This document shows, in pieces, positions 24,451 to 34,775 of a stretch of 64,000 nucleotides of DNA (positions within the stretch are counted from its first letter, which is position 1; the number at the start of each line of letters is the position of its first letter). Made by a program: the position numbers and the translations under genes. The DNA comes from Branchiostoma belcheri (taxonomy: Eukaryota > Chordata > Leptocardii > Amphioxiformes > Branchiostomatidae), in contig NW_017804231.1 in assembly GCF_001625305.1 (NCBI RefSeq), positions 1,043,984 through 1,107,983 of the forward strand, read 5' to 3'. Under the pieces are notes generated by a model. That model made no database searches, had not been told where the DNA came from, and saw only the letters and a program-made list of their open reading frames with translations.

Positions 24451-27400
24451 TCATAGTAGAATACACGAACATGTACATGTGTCATCACTCTTGGTACTGC
24501 GACAGGACCGCAAGTCGTCCCTATCCTCACTGATAGAGTCATTACCACAACTGGGACTGCCAGTAGAGATGTCTGGATCGTGCTGCTCAGAATGGAACAT
24601 GGTGATTCCGGATTCCTCTCTAATACTGCTAGAGTCACTGATTCTAATGTTATCAACACTATTAATAGACTCACTTCTACGTCTGGGACTAGTGGTAGAA
24701 ATGTGCTGATCGTGCTGCTCAGCTGGGCTCAACATTTTGATTCCGGTTTCGTCACTGGTGCTACTAGAGTCACTGATTCTGATGTTGTCAACACTACTAA
24801 TAGAGTCACTTCTACGTCTGGGACTAGTGGTAGAAATGTGCTGAGAGTGCTGCGTAGGGCTCGACATTGTGATTCTGAGTTCCTCAAAGTTTGCAGGTTT
24901 ATTACGCATTAGCTGGTCGATTATCTCCTGATGCCCCTCTGATTCTGAGAACATTCCATCAATCGTCAATGTCTTTAAAGTTCTGTTCCGCTGTATCGCC
25001 AAACATAGGTCGGACAGAGACTGTCTGCTACAGATTCCATAGCATATTGTGTATGGAATGCTTCCTTCAAGGAAGAGCCAGCTAAGCCGAAATCTTTTTA
25101 GTATTTTGCTTTTAGCTACACATTTTGTCAGCTTGTGTATCATTGCGTCGACATCAAATGATTCAAGCCTGTCGCATTGATCATCTGACATATCACAAAG
25201 CGTATTGTACACAGGATGTTCTAGCTCCACGACCTCCAGTGTTCTATGCTCAGAGATACTTTGCAGGGTTGCTGTTAGGTTACCAAACCCTTCTGCCCCT
25301 TCTGGCTCACAAACCCATTTACCTATTGTCACCTGAAGAGATCTGAGACAACTCAGCTTCAGAACCATGTAAGCCAGCTGTTTGTCATACTGTGAGAAGT
25401 CTGTGGAGTCAACGTTACACTCTATGTCGATGTTGACATGTTGTAGACTTTGTTTTTCTGACAGTTCCTCCAACATGCTTTCCACTGACAGAAACCCAGA
25501 GGCCTGGGTGGATAAGAAATCAATGTGCACACTTTCTGTCCCACGCCGAGGGATGAATGTGCGAATTGGGGAGAATGTGTGCCGCCCTGATCTAAACACC
25601 AGAGACCTGCCCAATCCTTGTCTCTTTAGTGTTACACAATTAATTGTATCACAACATGATAAAGCGTCTTCTAACGTATGAAGGGGCTGTTGCGGCAAAA
25701 CATCGCATACGTCGCAGTCAATCGTAAGATGCCGTATCAAGCTTGGATCATGGTTCATTGGCCTTTGACATCTTATTACTTGTATCAAACCGTCAATCCA
25801 CGCAGCTTGATCATAGTCTGAGTAATATCGAATACCCATCCGATGGTTAGTTATGTGCTGAGACAAACAAGGTGCCACAATCTCTGCCATTCTACACCCT
25901 GTTTTACCGTCTCCACAGGTTCTACCAAGAAACATGACACAGATAAACGACAAATAATCCATCTCTTCTTTACATCCATCTTTGCTTAGTTCCTCTGCAA
26001 ACTTGTCAAACAAAGGGCCTGGACTGTCACCTAGTATGGCAGCCAGCATGTTTTGAACCTTGTTATATCTAAGACGGTTTGTTGACATCAGATGCATGTC
26101 AACATTACTAGCCGTAGCTTCTGTCATCCCAAACAAACTACGAAGACATTCTCTACCTTCTTCTCGTTTGCTTTCCTGTTTGACCAACTCACTGATGTAG
26201 TAGGCCGCCAAGTATTCCTGAAACGTTTTATGTAAAAAGGCACAGAAGCAGGTGCGGTTGATTCTAGAGAAAGAATTGTCTCTTGTTAATAAACCAATGT
26301 CTAACATGTCATCGGCATTTGCTCCATACTTCTCTCTGATATCGGCTATGTTAAACTGGAGCTGATCCTGCTCAAGTCCCTCCCAGGACAGTTTCCCCAG
26401 ACCTCGTAATGTTTCTTCTATGTTTGACGGAATTACATCACCTTCTAACGGGATGTCTTTCTTAGCACAGTATCGCTTTGCAACTGAATATACGATCATT
26501 TGATACAGCTCAGCCTGGCTGGAAGGTAATCTTCCATCATTGTCTTCCCAAACAATACATATCAGCACATTGTTGAGGGGATTAACAACTATTCTCGACA
26601 AATTTCGGTTACGCCTGAGCTGTGTCTCTAGCTTCTTGGCAGATTCTGGGTTGTGACTGAAGTATTTCTGTATGAATTCAACAGAATCATCTTCGCTGTA
26701 ACCGATGATTTTGTAAAACTCATGACATTTCTCCAGGTCTTTGACACAGTGGTATGGCCTGGAGGTCACCAGAACATGACAGTTTCGGAGGATTTTACCC
26801 TTAATCAAGGCTTCCACATCTGTGTTCTCTCTAGCTGTATGACTGAGCTCATCTAGACCGTCCAGGATGAAGAGAACATCATCCTGATTCTCTTGAATGT
26901 AGGACCAGAGCTGGTCCGGGGTCATGTTTGTATCCTCAGGTAGAAGCTGCTCAAATATGGCGTCTTTAACTTTCCCAGACATGTGCCGAATTTCTAGAAA
27001 GAAAACAGCCTTGAAAATATCCAATTTCCCAGAGGACCAATCATGAGCCAGTTTCTGACAAGAGCACGATTTCCCAATACCAGGATCCCCCTCTACCCTT
27101 ATTCTTCTAACATCTGATCCCGCATCAACAGTCTTAGCTTTAGCTTTACTTGTCTTGAAAATATCTGCTAAGCTTACGATGGTGTCTGTGTCCTGGAAGC
27201 GCCCCCTGCCACCCTTACGCTGATGCCGCAGGTTGGTGTAGATTTCTTCCAAAGGCAGGTCGAAATCTTCGCACCACGGAAGAGGCCGCACATGGGCATG
27301 TTCCCTGGCATAGTGTTTTTTCAGACAGGTGATGACTTCCCCAATAGTGCACGACGGTCCTGAAACATGACATGGAATGTACTTGATGATCTTGTTTCGT

Positions 27401-28050
27401 CCTTTTGTTTGTAGATGGTTCAGTAGAATAAAAGATTGATATCTGTGTATGTCGTGACATGGGTAATATCTCGTTCATTCAGTTGATATTTCGAAGTAAA
27501 CTCTATCATTGTATGTTTCCAAAACATCGCCACTCCAATTCCGATGGCAAATATGCTGACCAGGGTATCATAGCATAGTGTACATTTGTATCATAGCTAA
27601 CAGTGAAATAAACCCATTTTAACTCGCCTATCTAGTTTTGTACGACTTGCATGGCAACATCAAATGTTTTTTTTTAACCCAGCGCCATGGTATGTTTATA
27701 AGATTAAGGCCCATTTGTGTGGAGTTTGTGTGTTGCAGCAAACGTTCTGAAAGATGAATAGTTAACGTACCTCCTGTTTTTTCCCTTTTCGCTACGTCCT
27801 CGGCTTCCTGTGCCAACTTTGTCTTACCGAGGGCTTTCAGAAGGTCCACTAGCAGCGCTAGGTTCCCTTGACCGATCTTATTGTCTGCCTCTAGCATGTT
27901 AAAGATCTCTAGAGGCGTCGCAGTTTCCACCCTTTTCTGTCCAATGTTCCCGTCAGTAACCAGGGTGGCTTTCAGGGTTCTGACGTCATCCTCGCGCAGG
28001 TTGTCGTTGATCTTCAGGTACAGCCTGGCGCGGAGCGAGAGTTCGGCCAT
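24451..28050 (-). CDS. DED-NACHT (NLR-like) receptor with LRR-like region and C-terminal CaaX box
   Basis: Two exons on the minus strand, 27771-28050 and 24451-27359, join in phase 1 (GTACGT donor, TTTCAG acceptor) into 1062 aa. Exon 1 is a death-effector domain (residues ~3-85, with LREDDVRTLKATL and PLEIFNMLEADNKIG). After CLKKHYAREHAHVRPLPWCE comes a NACHT domain: P-loop GDPGIGKS at ~184-191 and Walker B FILDGLDELS at ~256-265. A helical region follows (FCAFLHKTFQEYLAAYYISE), then an LRR-like segment (~640-930). The tail has three Ser-rich repeats of ~43 residues and ends DDTCTCSCILL, a CaaX-type box. By family knowledge DED-NACHT proteins sense infection or stress and recruit caspase-8/FADD-type adaptors. 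The CaaX box implies prenylation and membrane anchoring, which is unusual. A LINE sits 22 bp past the stop, and PARP gene 2 is divergent upstream. Confidence 0.85.
24470..24880 (-). repeat. in-frame tandem repeats in the tail of the NACHT protein
   Basis: Three consecutive units of about 129 bp encode variants of QHISTTSPRRRSESINSVDN followed by IRISDSSS. The first two units are very similar at the DNA level and the third is diverged. Each of the first two has RRRS, a basophilic-kinase-like site, and a Ser-rich acidic end. The array leads directly into the Cys-containing C terminus. Confidence 0.8.
27360..27770 (-). other. intron of the DED-NACHT gene
   Basis: This single 411-bp intron separates the DED exon from the NACHT exon. 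Donor and acceptor agree with GT-AG on the minus strand. I saw no other feature in it. Confidence 0.8.
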
Positions 28051-29150
28051 GGTCGGGCCTCAACTCACCTGTATTAAAAATGGCGGACATGACGAGATCA
28101 AAGTCACAAAATAAGAAACTCAAATTCACAATTTTAACATTTACAAGAATCTTTGAAGCAATGGCAGACCTGGGTGGGCGTTTTGGACTTTGGACCCTAT
28201 CCGTTCAAAATGGCGCAACCGAACCTGTTCCCTGCATCAATTTGAAAAGAGTCGACCACTATATACGCCATAAACACTTAATTAGTACGTATTTATGAAC
28301 GTTTGTCACACTCTACAGTGCGAAACCACGGATCAAATAAACTCACCCCACTACTAGGCGGCTAGTTGGGACTGACCATAAAGTTGAGAGGAACAAGTTC
28401 CCTGCGTCAACGTCGGTGTTAAAATGGCGACTGACGTCTTCGGATAGATACGGCATGGAAATTGCACCCCGCAAAAGAGTCACGTGATTCCCCTGGAGGG
28501 AGGGGGCTTTTCGTTTGTCGATTTTGAGTTTAGCAAAGAGAAAATCTTTTAAAACAATCTTTACTTCACGTGCCGATAAATTTGTCCCGGCAGTCCAAGC
28601 TAAAATCTTAGTCATCTTGGGCATTTCCAGTATAAATAAAGGGTATTGATTGATTGATTGATAGTCCTTCGTCTGTGCCGCCCAAAATAAAAGTTTGAAA
28701 CGGTGAGTAGTTCTTTTGGCCTAGTTTCCACCCTCTGAGCCAATCAGCTCCAAGATACGCGCATGCTGACGTAGCGAAACCAAGGGTAGGTCTTAGCCTC
28801 CCCATCAGGCTCCGGGAGGCACTCTAGTGTGGTCTGTTTTGTTTGCTTTTCTTGCTTGTTCTTCTTAATGATGGCTTGTTCTGAAGACTACTGCTGAGTT
28901 CTGAAGACTGCAGTGTTATAAGCATTCGTCCGCTAGAACGTTTGCAGAAAAATTTGGGTCAATATTTTGATTCTGTTCGAAGCCTGGTGGCTACGGAGGC
29001 TCTCACACTCCCACACGATCCTCTTCGATGCCTGCTACAGAGTCTATGATGCGCTCACACGATGCAGGGAATAAAAGGTTCACTTCCCTTTACTGTTGTG
29101 GCATTCTGAGCTGAGAGAAGGAGTGGCACAAGAACGTTCTACTATCAAAC
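28051..29150. promoter_or_regulatory. divergent promoter region shared by DED-NACHT gene and PARP gene 2
   Basis: The two start codons point away from each other with 1.1 kb between them. Three AAAATGGCG motifs (28077-28085, 28207-28215, 28421-28429) match the core of a YY1 site, a frequent element of TATA-less promoters. Two of them are next to a repeated GTTCCCTGCRTCAA word (about 28227 and 28396). Two CACGTG E-boxes lie at about 28482 and 28567. A GATT simple repeat is at 28646-28661. Co-regulation is inferred from layout only. Confidence 0.5.
28646..28661 (+). repeat. GATT simple repeat
   Basis: TATTGATTGATTGATTGATAG follows a short AATAAAGGG stretch. It could be the tail of an old retroelement, but no ORF remains. 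Confidence 0.7.
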
Positions 29151-32100
29151 ATGAAGCCGGCGACAAATGGCCAAGACGGTTCACCCAACGGCGGCGGCGC
29201 CAGGGGAGCTTTCTCCTGTAGTCCCCGAGGCCGTGGAGGTAACCGTGGGCGCGGAGGGAGAGGGAGGGGCTTCAGGGGGCCTAGCCCGTCTCCGGACCCC
29301 GCTGGCCGCGGAGGAAGGGGAGGAGCTCGTGGGGGTCGCGGAATGGACCGAGGACGAGGACGGGGAGGGTTTTATAGCCCGCAGCAGGTGCCTCCACCTG
29401 CGAGCGGTCCGATGGTCGCAAATGAGGCAAAATTCTCCATGAACGATGTCATGCAGCTAATGCAGGCTATGCACATGGGTGCTGCCCCGCAAATGCCTCA
29501 AGCACAACCTGAGGCGGCTATGGTACATCCACAGGCCCCACCGCCGAGCGGAGGCGCCCGCTCTCGGCCACGGTCGCGCCAGAGGACCGCTCACAACGAC
29601 AACCCTCCACCCGTCCCCGCGAAACTTCCCCAAGCCTGTACCTGGTACAATAACCGCCAAAGGGGCTGTACCAAGGGAGACGCCTGCACCTTTCTCCACG
29701 TCTGCGGCCGCTACCTCGTCGGCGGCTGTATCTTCGACAAGGGCCAGTGCGAGTTTTCCCACAACATTCTGACACAACAGAACAAGGGCATCCTGCAGAA
29801 GTTCGGAATCCCCTGCAACTCCGAGAAGGCCGTCATCGACATCTTCAAGAGAGATTTCGTCAACAAGAGGAAGGCAGAACAAGGAGACAAAGTCCCCGAG
29901 AAGTTAGACGAAATCTGTATATTCAACATCCGTCAAAGGTGGGCTACGGTATGAGGTTAGGCTGTAAATAAAGTTCAATAAATCCCGGCATTTATATATA
30001 AGGTATCCTACCGGGTGTGTATATAAGCTGTGTCATAGCTGATCTACATTCAATTCCTTTAAAACAATTTTAAAGTATTTGTGAAAGAAAGAGGCTTCTT
30101 CGTCGACCTTCAGAGTTTACGACGTCCTATATTTGTCTGCTGTAACGTTAGTGATATTTTCGTAGTGGTCTTGGCCTAAAGCCTTTGATTCAAACTTACA
30201 AGGCTAATTGGACGTTTTGTTTTGTAGAATAGCCCTTGCATGTTACGAATTGTTTAATAGAAGAAAGTGAAACAAGTTTATGTCGCTCGAGCGAAACGTT
30301 TCGCCTTGTGGACACCGGATATTACCTAATGTAGTTCCACTTTCGGTGGCCGGTGGGCGAGCCCGCGCATACGTAACATGTACATGTTTACTTATCCCAA
30401 CACAGTATACGTGTTTGTTTACCGTGGCACAGGTGTTCCTACAAGACCCTGTGTGAGAGGTGGCACTGCCGCATGCCGTACCAGTGGCAGTACCGCGCCC
30501 CTGCAGCCGACAGGTGGCGCCATTTTGGACATGACCTTAACGTCATGGTGGAGGAGGCCTACTGCAAGGTCACAGAGGACAGCTACTCACCTGTGCGACT
30601 GGACGGGTGAGGTTTGATTGAGTGATTGACTTTTTTTATTCCAACATGTGATCACATCATTTAATAGCTGGTGTGTTACGCCGAAAGGCGCTTATACCGG
30701 CAATACAGATACAGATACAAAATGTGGTGGGGCACACTCAAAGTTTTTTCAACTAGTATATCAATATCTTATATAAATGAATTAATGCCGCCACCAACAC
30801 ATGGGACAATACAATACTCATTTTCACCTGATATATGAGTGAAGCGAGGAAAGTCGTGTTAAGTGCCTTTCCCAATGCCAGGGCACAAGATCGGTGGCAT
30901 GACAGGACTCGAACCGGAGACCTCTTGGTTTCGAGTCGAGCCGTTACCCCACGCAACCCCTAGATTGATTGATTGTATGACTACAAAGACTGCACCGCAG
31001 ACTTGTTTGTGTTGAAATGCATTTCTATGGTGTTCTCAGAAACTCCATCGCTTAGTCGAGGTTTCGGTGTGCTACACGAGGTGCAAAAAACTCTGACGCT
31101 GCAAAGTTTCGATGACCTAATCAAATATACAAAGAAAACCATTTCTTGTGCATAAAAATGTCTTTTTAGGGATAACTCGTAGAAAATAGCCGGTAGCAAC
31201 GTTTTCTTACCTCAACGATTTTGAGTAAATCACTGGTAATGTTAATTTACAGAAAAACCTGTGCGGTGAACTTCACCGACATGAAGGCTGTGGCGACGGA
31301 CGGCAGTACCGGTGACACTCGCCAGGAGTTCGAGGTGCGTCGGCTCTCCACGTCCTCCTCGGTGAAGTCTGCCCCGGGCCACCTGTTCGTGACGGAGTGG
31401 CTGTGGTACTGGCACGACGTGGACGGGACATGGGTGGAGTACGGACAAATGGTGAGACTGAGTCAGTTTTATCTTGAAGCTTAAGCGGAGACCTATAACG
31501 GAATAGGAAATTCTTTAAGTCGAGTAACGTTATACATGATACTTTTGATAATAGCACGTCAAGAATAGAATAACTATCTCCTGGTATACGGAGGTATTGA
31601 TTTAGGTGGTATGTTTGTTGTGTATTTGCTTGCATTTGCTCCCTGGTTTCTTGTTCAGCCTATTTCGACCATCCAAAACTGTTGCTGGCATAAATTTTCC
31701 TGTTCATAGAACAAAAGCGGAGAGGTTCGCGGCACGAGCAGCCTGACCAGTCGGGACATCGAGGACAGGTACCAGGACCAACGGGACGCTGACGTCACCT
31801 TCTCCACCAGCCATCACCAGTACGTTCTGCGCCTGCGCGACATGTGCCAGGAAAACACCAGGGTCGGGACCCGCCGTGACGTCAGACGTCGGCCCAAGTT
31901 TGTGTCTGAGGAGGATGTGAAAAATCCACCCAAGTAAGTACATCTTTTTAAACAAAGTGGCAATTTTATTACTGTGTTCGTCTCTCTCTCTCTCGCTGTC
32001 TCTCCCCCTCTTTATTTCCTATTCCCTAGCTCCTCTTTTCTGTCCCTCCCCTCCTAAGCAATGTAAAATCGTACTTCTAAACAACTCGACGCGTTCGCTA

Positions 32101-33172
32101 TCCATAGACCAAAGCCTGCAAGTCGCGCAAAATCCGCCAGAAGTGCCTCAGCGTGGGACGAATCCGCCCCGGCTCACTGGTCGCCGATGTCCGATGACGA
32201 CGAGTTCGTCAAAGTGGACGTGGTGGGAACCTCGGCGGAGTACAGGAACGTCAAGACGCTGTTTGAACAGGGCGGGATGGCGGGAACAGCCATCGCAGGT
32301 GTCAAACGTGTCCAGAACGCCTTCCTCTGGAGTGCTTATAACAGGTGAGCTTTCCCCCAAGAAAAATAGCGTGGTCTGCCTTGAAAACTACACAGAATGT
32401 TGACTATGTCTGACAAAATATCATTGTTACCAGAAAATATAACAACGATGGCCGCTTAAAATGTCATTTATGGTATCATGTTACCACTGACCATGGACAG
32501 GGCGATATGCCATGGTCCATGGAAAGGTTTAAAAGTGAGGACTTCGTGAACCTCTGTTACTTAGCTTCTGTACACTTGAAGAAGCTGACAGGTCGAAACC
32601 AGTTTTGACAGGCTCATGAGTTCTAAATGGGAACTATGCAGCTCCAGATACCTAACTGAGGGACGACTGTTGTGTGATAGATGTCGATCAGCTTGAGGAA
32701 TGAATCATATCGATTTTGTACTATACTACAAACCATGGACGCTTACCTTCACAGGAAGAAAGCCCAGCTGAAGAAACAGAACGGCGGGAAGGATGCAGAA
32801 GAGCGGCTCCTGTTCCACGGGACTCAGGATGCCGTGGTGGACGCCATCTGCCAGCAGAACTTCGACTGGCGTCTCAGCGGCTCGCGAGTCGGGCAGCTGT
32901 ACGGCCAGGGCACCTACTTCTCCGCCAGCGCTCAGTATTCGCACAGCTACGCCCAGCAGGCCTCAAACGGCCGTCGGTACATGTTCGTGGTGAGGGTCCT
33001 GGTCGGGGCTTACACGCAAGGGGATGCGGGCATCCGACGCCCTCCCCCCGTCAACCCTGGCGAGCCGTACGGTAGGATGTACGACTCCTGTGTTAACGAC
33101 ACGGCAAACCCCAACATTTTTGTCATCTTTGACAACGCCCAGTGCTATCCAGAGCACATCATTGAGTACTAA
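29151..33172 (+). CDS. CCCH zinc finger-WWE-WWE-PARP protein 2 (PARP12/ZAP/TIPARP-like mono-ADP-ribosyltransferase)
   Basis: Six exons join in phase: 29151-29938, 30433-30606, 31253-31451, 31710-31933, 32108-32344 and 32755-33172 (2040 nt, 679 aa). Introns fall at the same places and phases as in PARP gene 1, and exons 4 (224 nt) and 6 (418 nt) are equally long in both. The N terminus is longer and has an RGG/RG-rich region (residues ~20-75), then a Met/Gln-rich stretch (NDVMQLMQAMHMG). Two CCCH fingers lie at ~162-208 (ACTWYNNRQRGC..., HVCGRYLVGGC...). WWE-like module 1 has WHCRMPYQWQYR, WWE 2 has EWLWYWHDVDGTWVEYGQM. The catalytic domain has LFHGT, YGQGTYFS and YPEHIIEY (aliphatic third triad position), predicting mono-ADP-ribosylation. 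RG-rich regions bind RNA in other proteins. An AATAAATAAA at about 33413 is a likely polyadenylation signal. Confidence 0.87.
30625..30960 (-). mobile_element. tRNA-derived SINE-like element in intron 2 of PARP gene 2
   Basis: On the minus strand the head near 30955-30900 contains GGTTCGAGTCC, a perfect Pol III B-box, preceded by GGGGTTGCGTGGGGTAACGG, which can serve as an A-box region. The body follows for about 270 bp and ends near 30640 in an A-rich AATAAAAAAAGTCAATCA tail. The flanking GATTGATTG words at both ends could be target-site or simple-repeat sequence. It has no ORF. Confidence 0.6.
31503..31605 (+). other. intron-3 segment conserved with PARP gene 1, containing a small hairpin
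   Basis: This is the counterpart of 13686-13766. Shared words include ATAGGAAATT-TTTAAGT, CGTCAAGAATAGAATAACTA and CTCCTGGTATACGGAGGTATTG. CTCC-TGGTATAC-GGAG is an inverted repeat. Most of the rest of the intron is not alignable by eye. Confidence 0.55.
31980..32012 (+). repeat. CT-rich simple repeat
   Basis: A TCTCTC run with interruptions in intron 4 of PARP gene 2. Confidence 0.8.
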
Positions 33173-34339
33173 GTCTAGTAAGCCGAAGGTTTGTCGATAA
33201 TTAAGAAGGGAAACGCTATTGGGCGTAAAAAAAACTCTAAAAGGAAAAACATGAGTTGAGCCATTGGCATTGACCAAACCAAATGAGAGAAAGATGAACT
33301 TTGCACGTCGCTCCGAGGAAAAGTTTCAAAAGAAATGATAAATGTTGCGTTGCGTGCATAATGTGAATATCCATTAAAGCCTACCGTAATGTATCTGCAT
33401 TAATCTTTGCCAAAAAATAAATAAATCCCCGCAATGACTGTTGGATATTTGTATGAAATGTTTTGTGTGTTTCAGCTAAATGGGTAAGGGATATTGACAG
33501 GAATATATAATCACGCTAATGTATGATTTGTATAGTACGCGTATACAGTGTTTATACGTATATGCTACCTTTCCTTTATACCTGCTGCCTTTTAGTGCAG
33601 AGGGAATATACTAGCTAGATTACGACTTGCACGCTAAACCTCGAAAGTTCATTTATGAATGTCTAGTACGCAATCGAAAACATTTCAGCTGATTCCTCTA
33701 CGTGATACCAGGTAAGACTAGTGTGGACCTGGCTTCTGGACAGTACCGCATCTCTGATTGGTCAGTTCAATAATGTCCAAACAATGCATGGATGTAACAA
33801 AGGCTCCGATTGGACAATCTGGGTTCCATTGTCAAGTAATAATGGAACGTCATCAATGTGATCAGAAATGGTGCCTACCGGTGGCGTAGTGAGAAAATCG
33901 CCTCTCCAAGAACGACGGGTTTGCGTCAGTTTCCTAGGTAAGACAGTTCTCGGCAAAGGTAAGAATTTGAAGTTTAAGAAGCTATGCTGTTCATGCTGTT
34001 CGGCATTGCGACTCAGAAACGAAAGACTCGAACTGAAACCTGTTGAATCATCGACATGGGTTGGCGCGAGGTGTTGAGGGCCAGAAAGCAGTGTAAGTAC
34101 AATAGTGTTATGATCATATTCTCACAGCACCAGATCTGTGGCGATTTCACAAACATAGTCGAATTTTTATTCTCCTAGCTTAACATAACTTTTGATGATA
34201 CGTGGTAACCTTTTGTTGGATATTTGTATTGTCGCAAGCATGACGTTAGCCATCATTCAGTAAAAAGGTCATAACTTATGATATTAATAATCTCTCGTAG
34301 AGGTTTCTAACGACGTTAGAATCACAACTGGTAAACGTT
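33173..34339. other. 3' flank of PARP gene 2; no further gene recognised
   Basis: This holds the probable 3'UTR and polyadenylation signal (about 33413) of PARP gene 2. After that I saw only short unsupported frames. Confidence 0.45.
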
Positions 34340-34775
34340 TTTATTTATTGCGGTTAAATGCGCATTTAAACAAAGATTTTATAGACATACCTTAGAAATG
34401 GGCTATATGTTAGCTTCGTTATTCGATGCAACGTTCTAGAGCAAGTAGAAAACTTGAGGTCATCTGAGGTTACATACAGTTGCTAAGCAACAGGGGTTGT
34501 TTTTGTTCGAAATCGGTATCATTCGAAGACATGCTAGGAGGCGGACACACGGGATTTCTCCCAAGAAAATGAACAACGACAACAACAAAAAAATACACAT
34601 TTCACCAGAAAATAAAGGCACACATTTCACATAAATAGTTTCTTTCAGGTCCTGAGACACCAGCAAGCCAAAAGAGGTAGGATTTTCTTTCTTTCTCCAT
34701 GAATTGTGCGTTTCTTTTCATCGATTAGTTTCGTTCTGTGTACTGCGCTAGAAGACCGTTAAATTTGAATGCGCT
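34340..34775 (+). repeat. single diverged copy of the satellite family found at 40630-43460
   Basis: The segment shares long words with 40690-41060, such as GGTCATCTGAGGTTACATAC, AGTTGCTAAGCAACAGGGG, CGGTATCATTCGAAGAC and GCGCTAGAAGACCGTTAAAT. It also carries the 28-nt GTCCTGAGACACC...AAGAG block bounded by TTCTTTCAG and GTAGG (34649-34676). It lies upstream of the RTK gene, while the array lies downstream. Confidence 0.8.

Noticed and set aside
24470..24880. RHIM or amyloid signalling motif in the NACHT tail
   Set aside because: The repeats contain NIRISDSS but not the I/V-Q-I/V-G core, so an amyloid function is not supported.
28343..28624. 93-codon minus-strand frame in the divergent spacer
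   Set aside because: It has no domain, no codon pattern and no splice partner, and it overlaps promoter-like motifs.
33868..34077. 69-codon plus frame with Cys-rich middle
   Set aside because: No signal peptide, no homologous pattern and a weak start. Possible untranslated exon-like GT sites nearby are not convincing.
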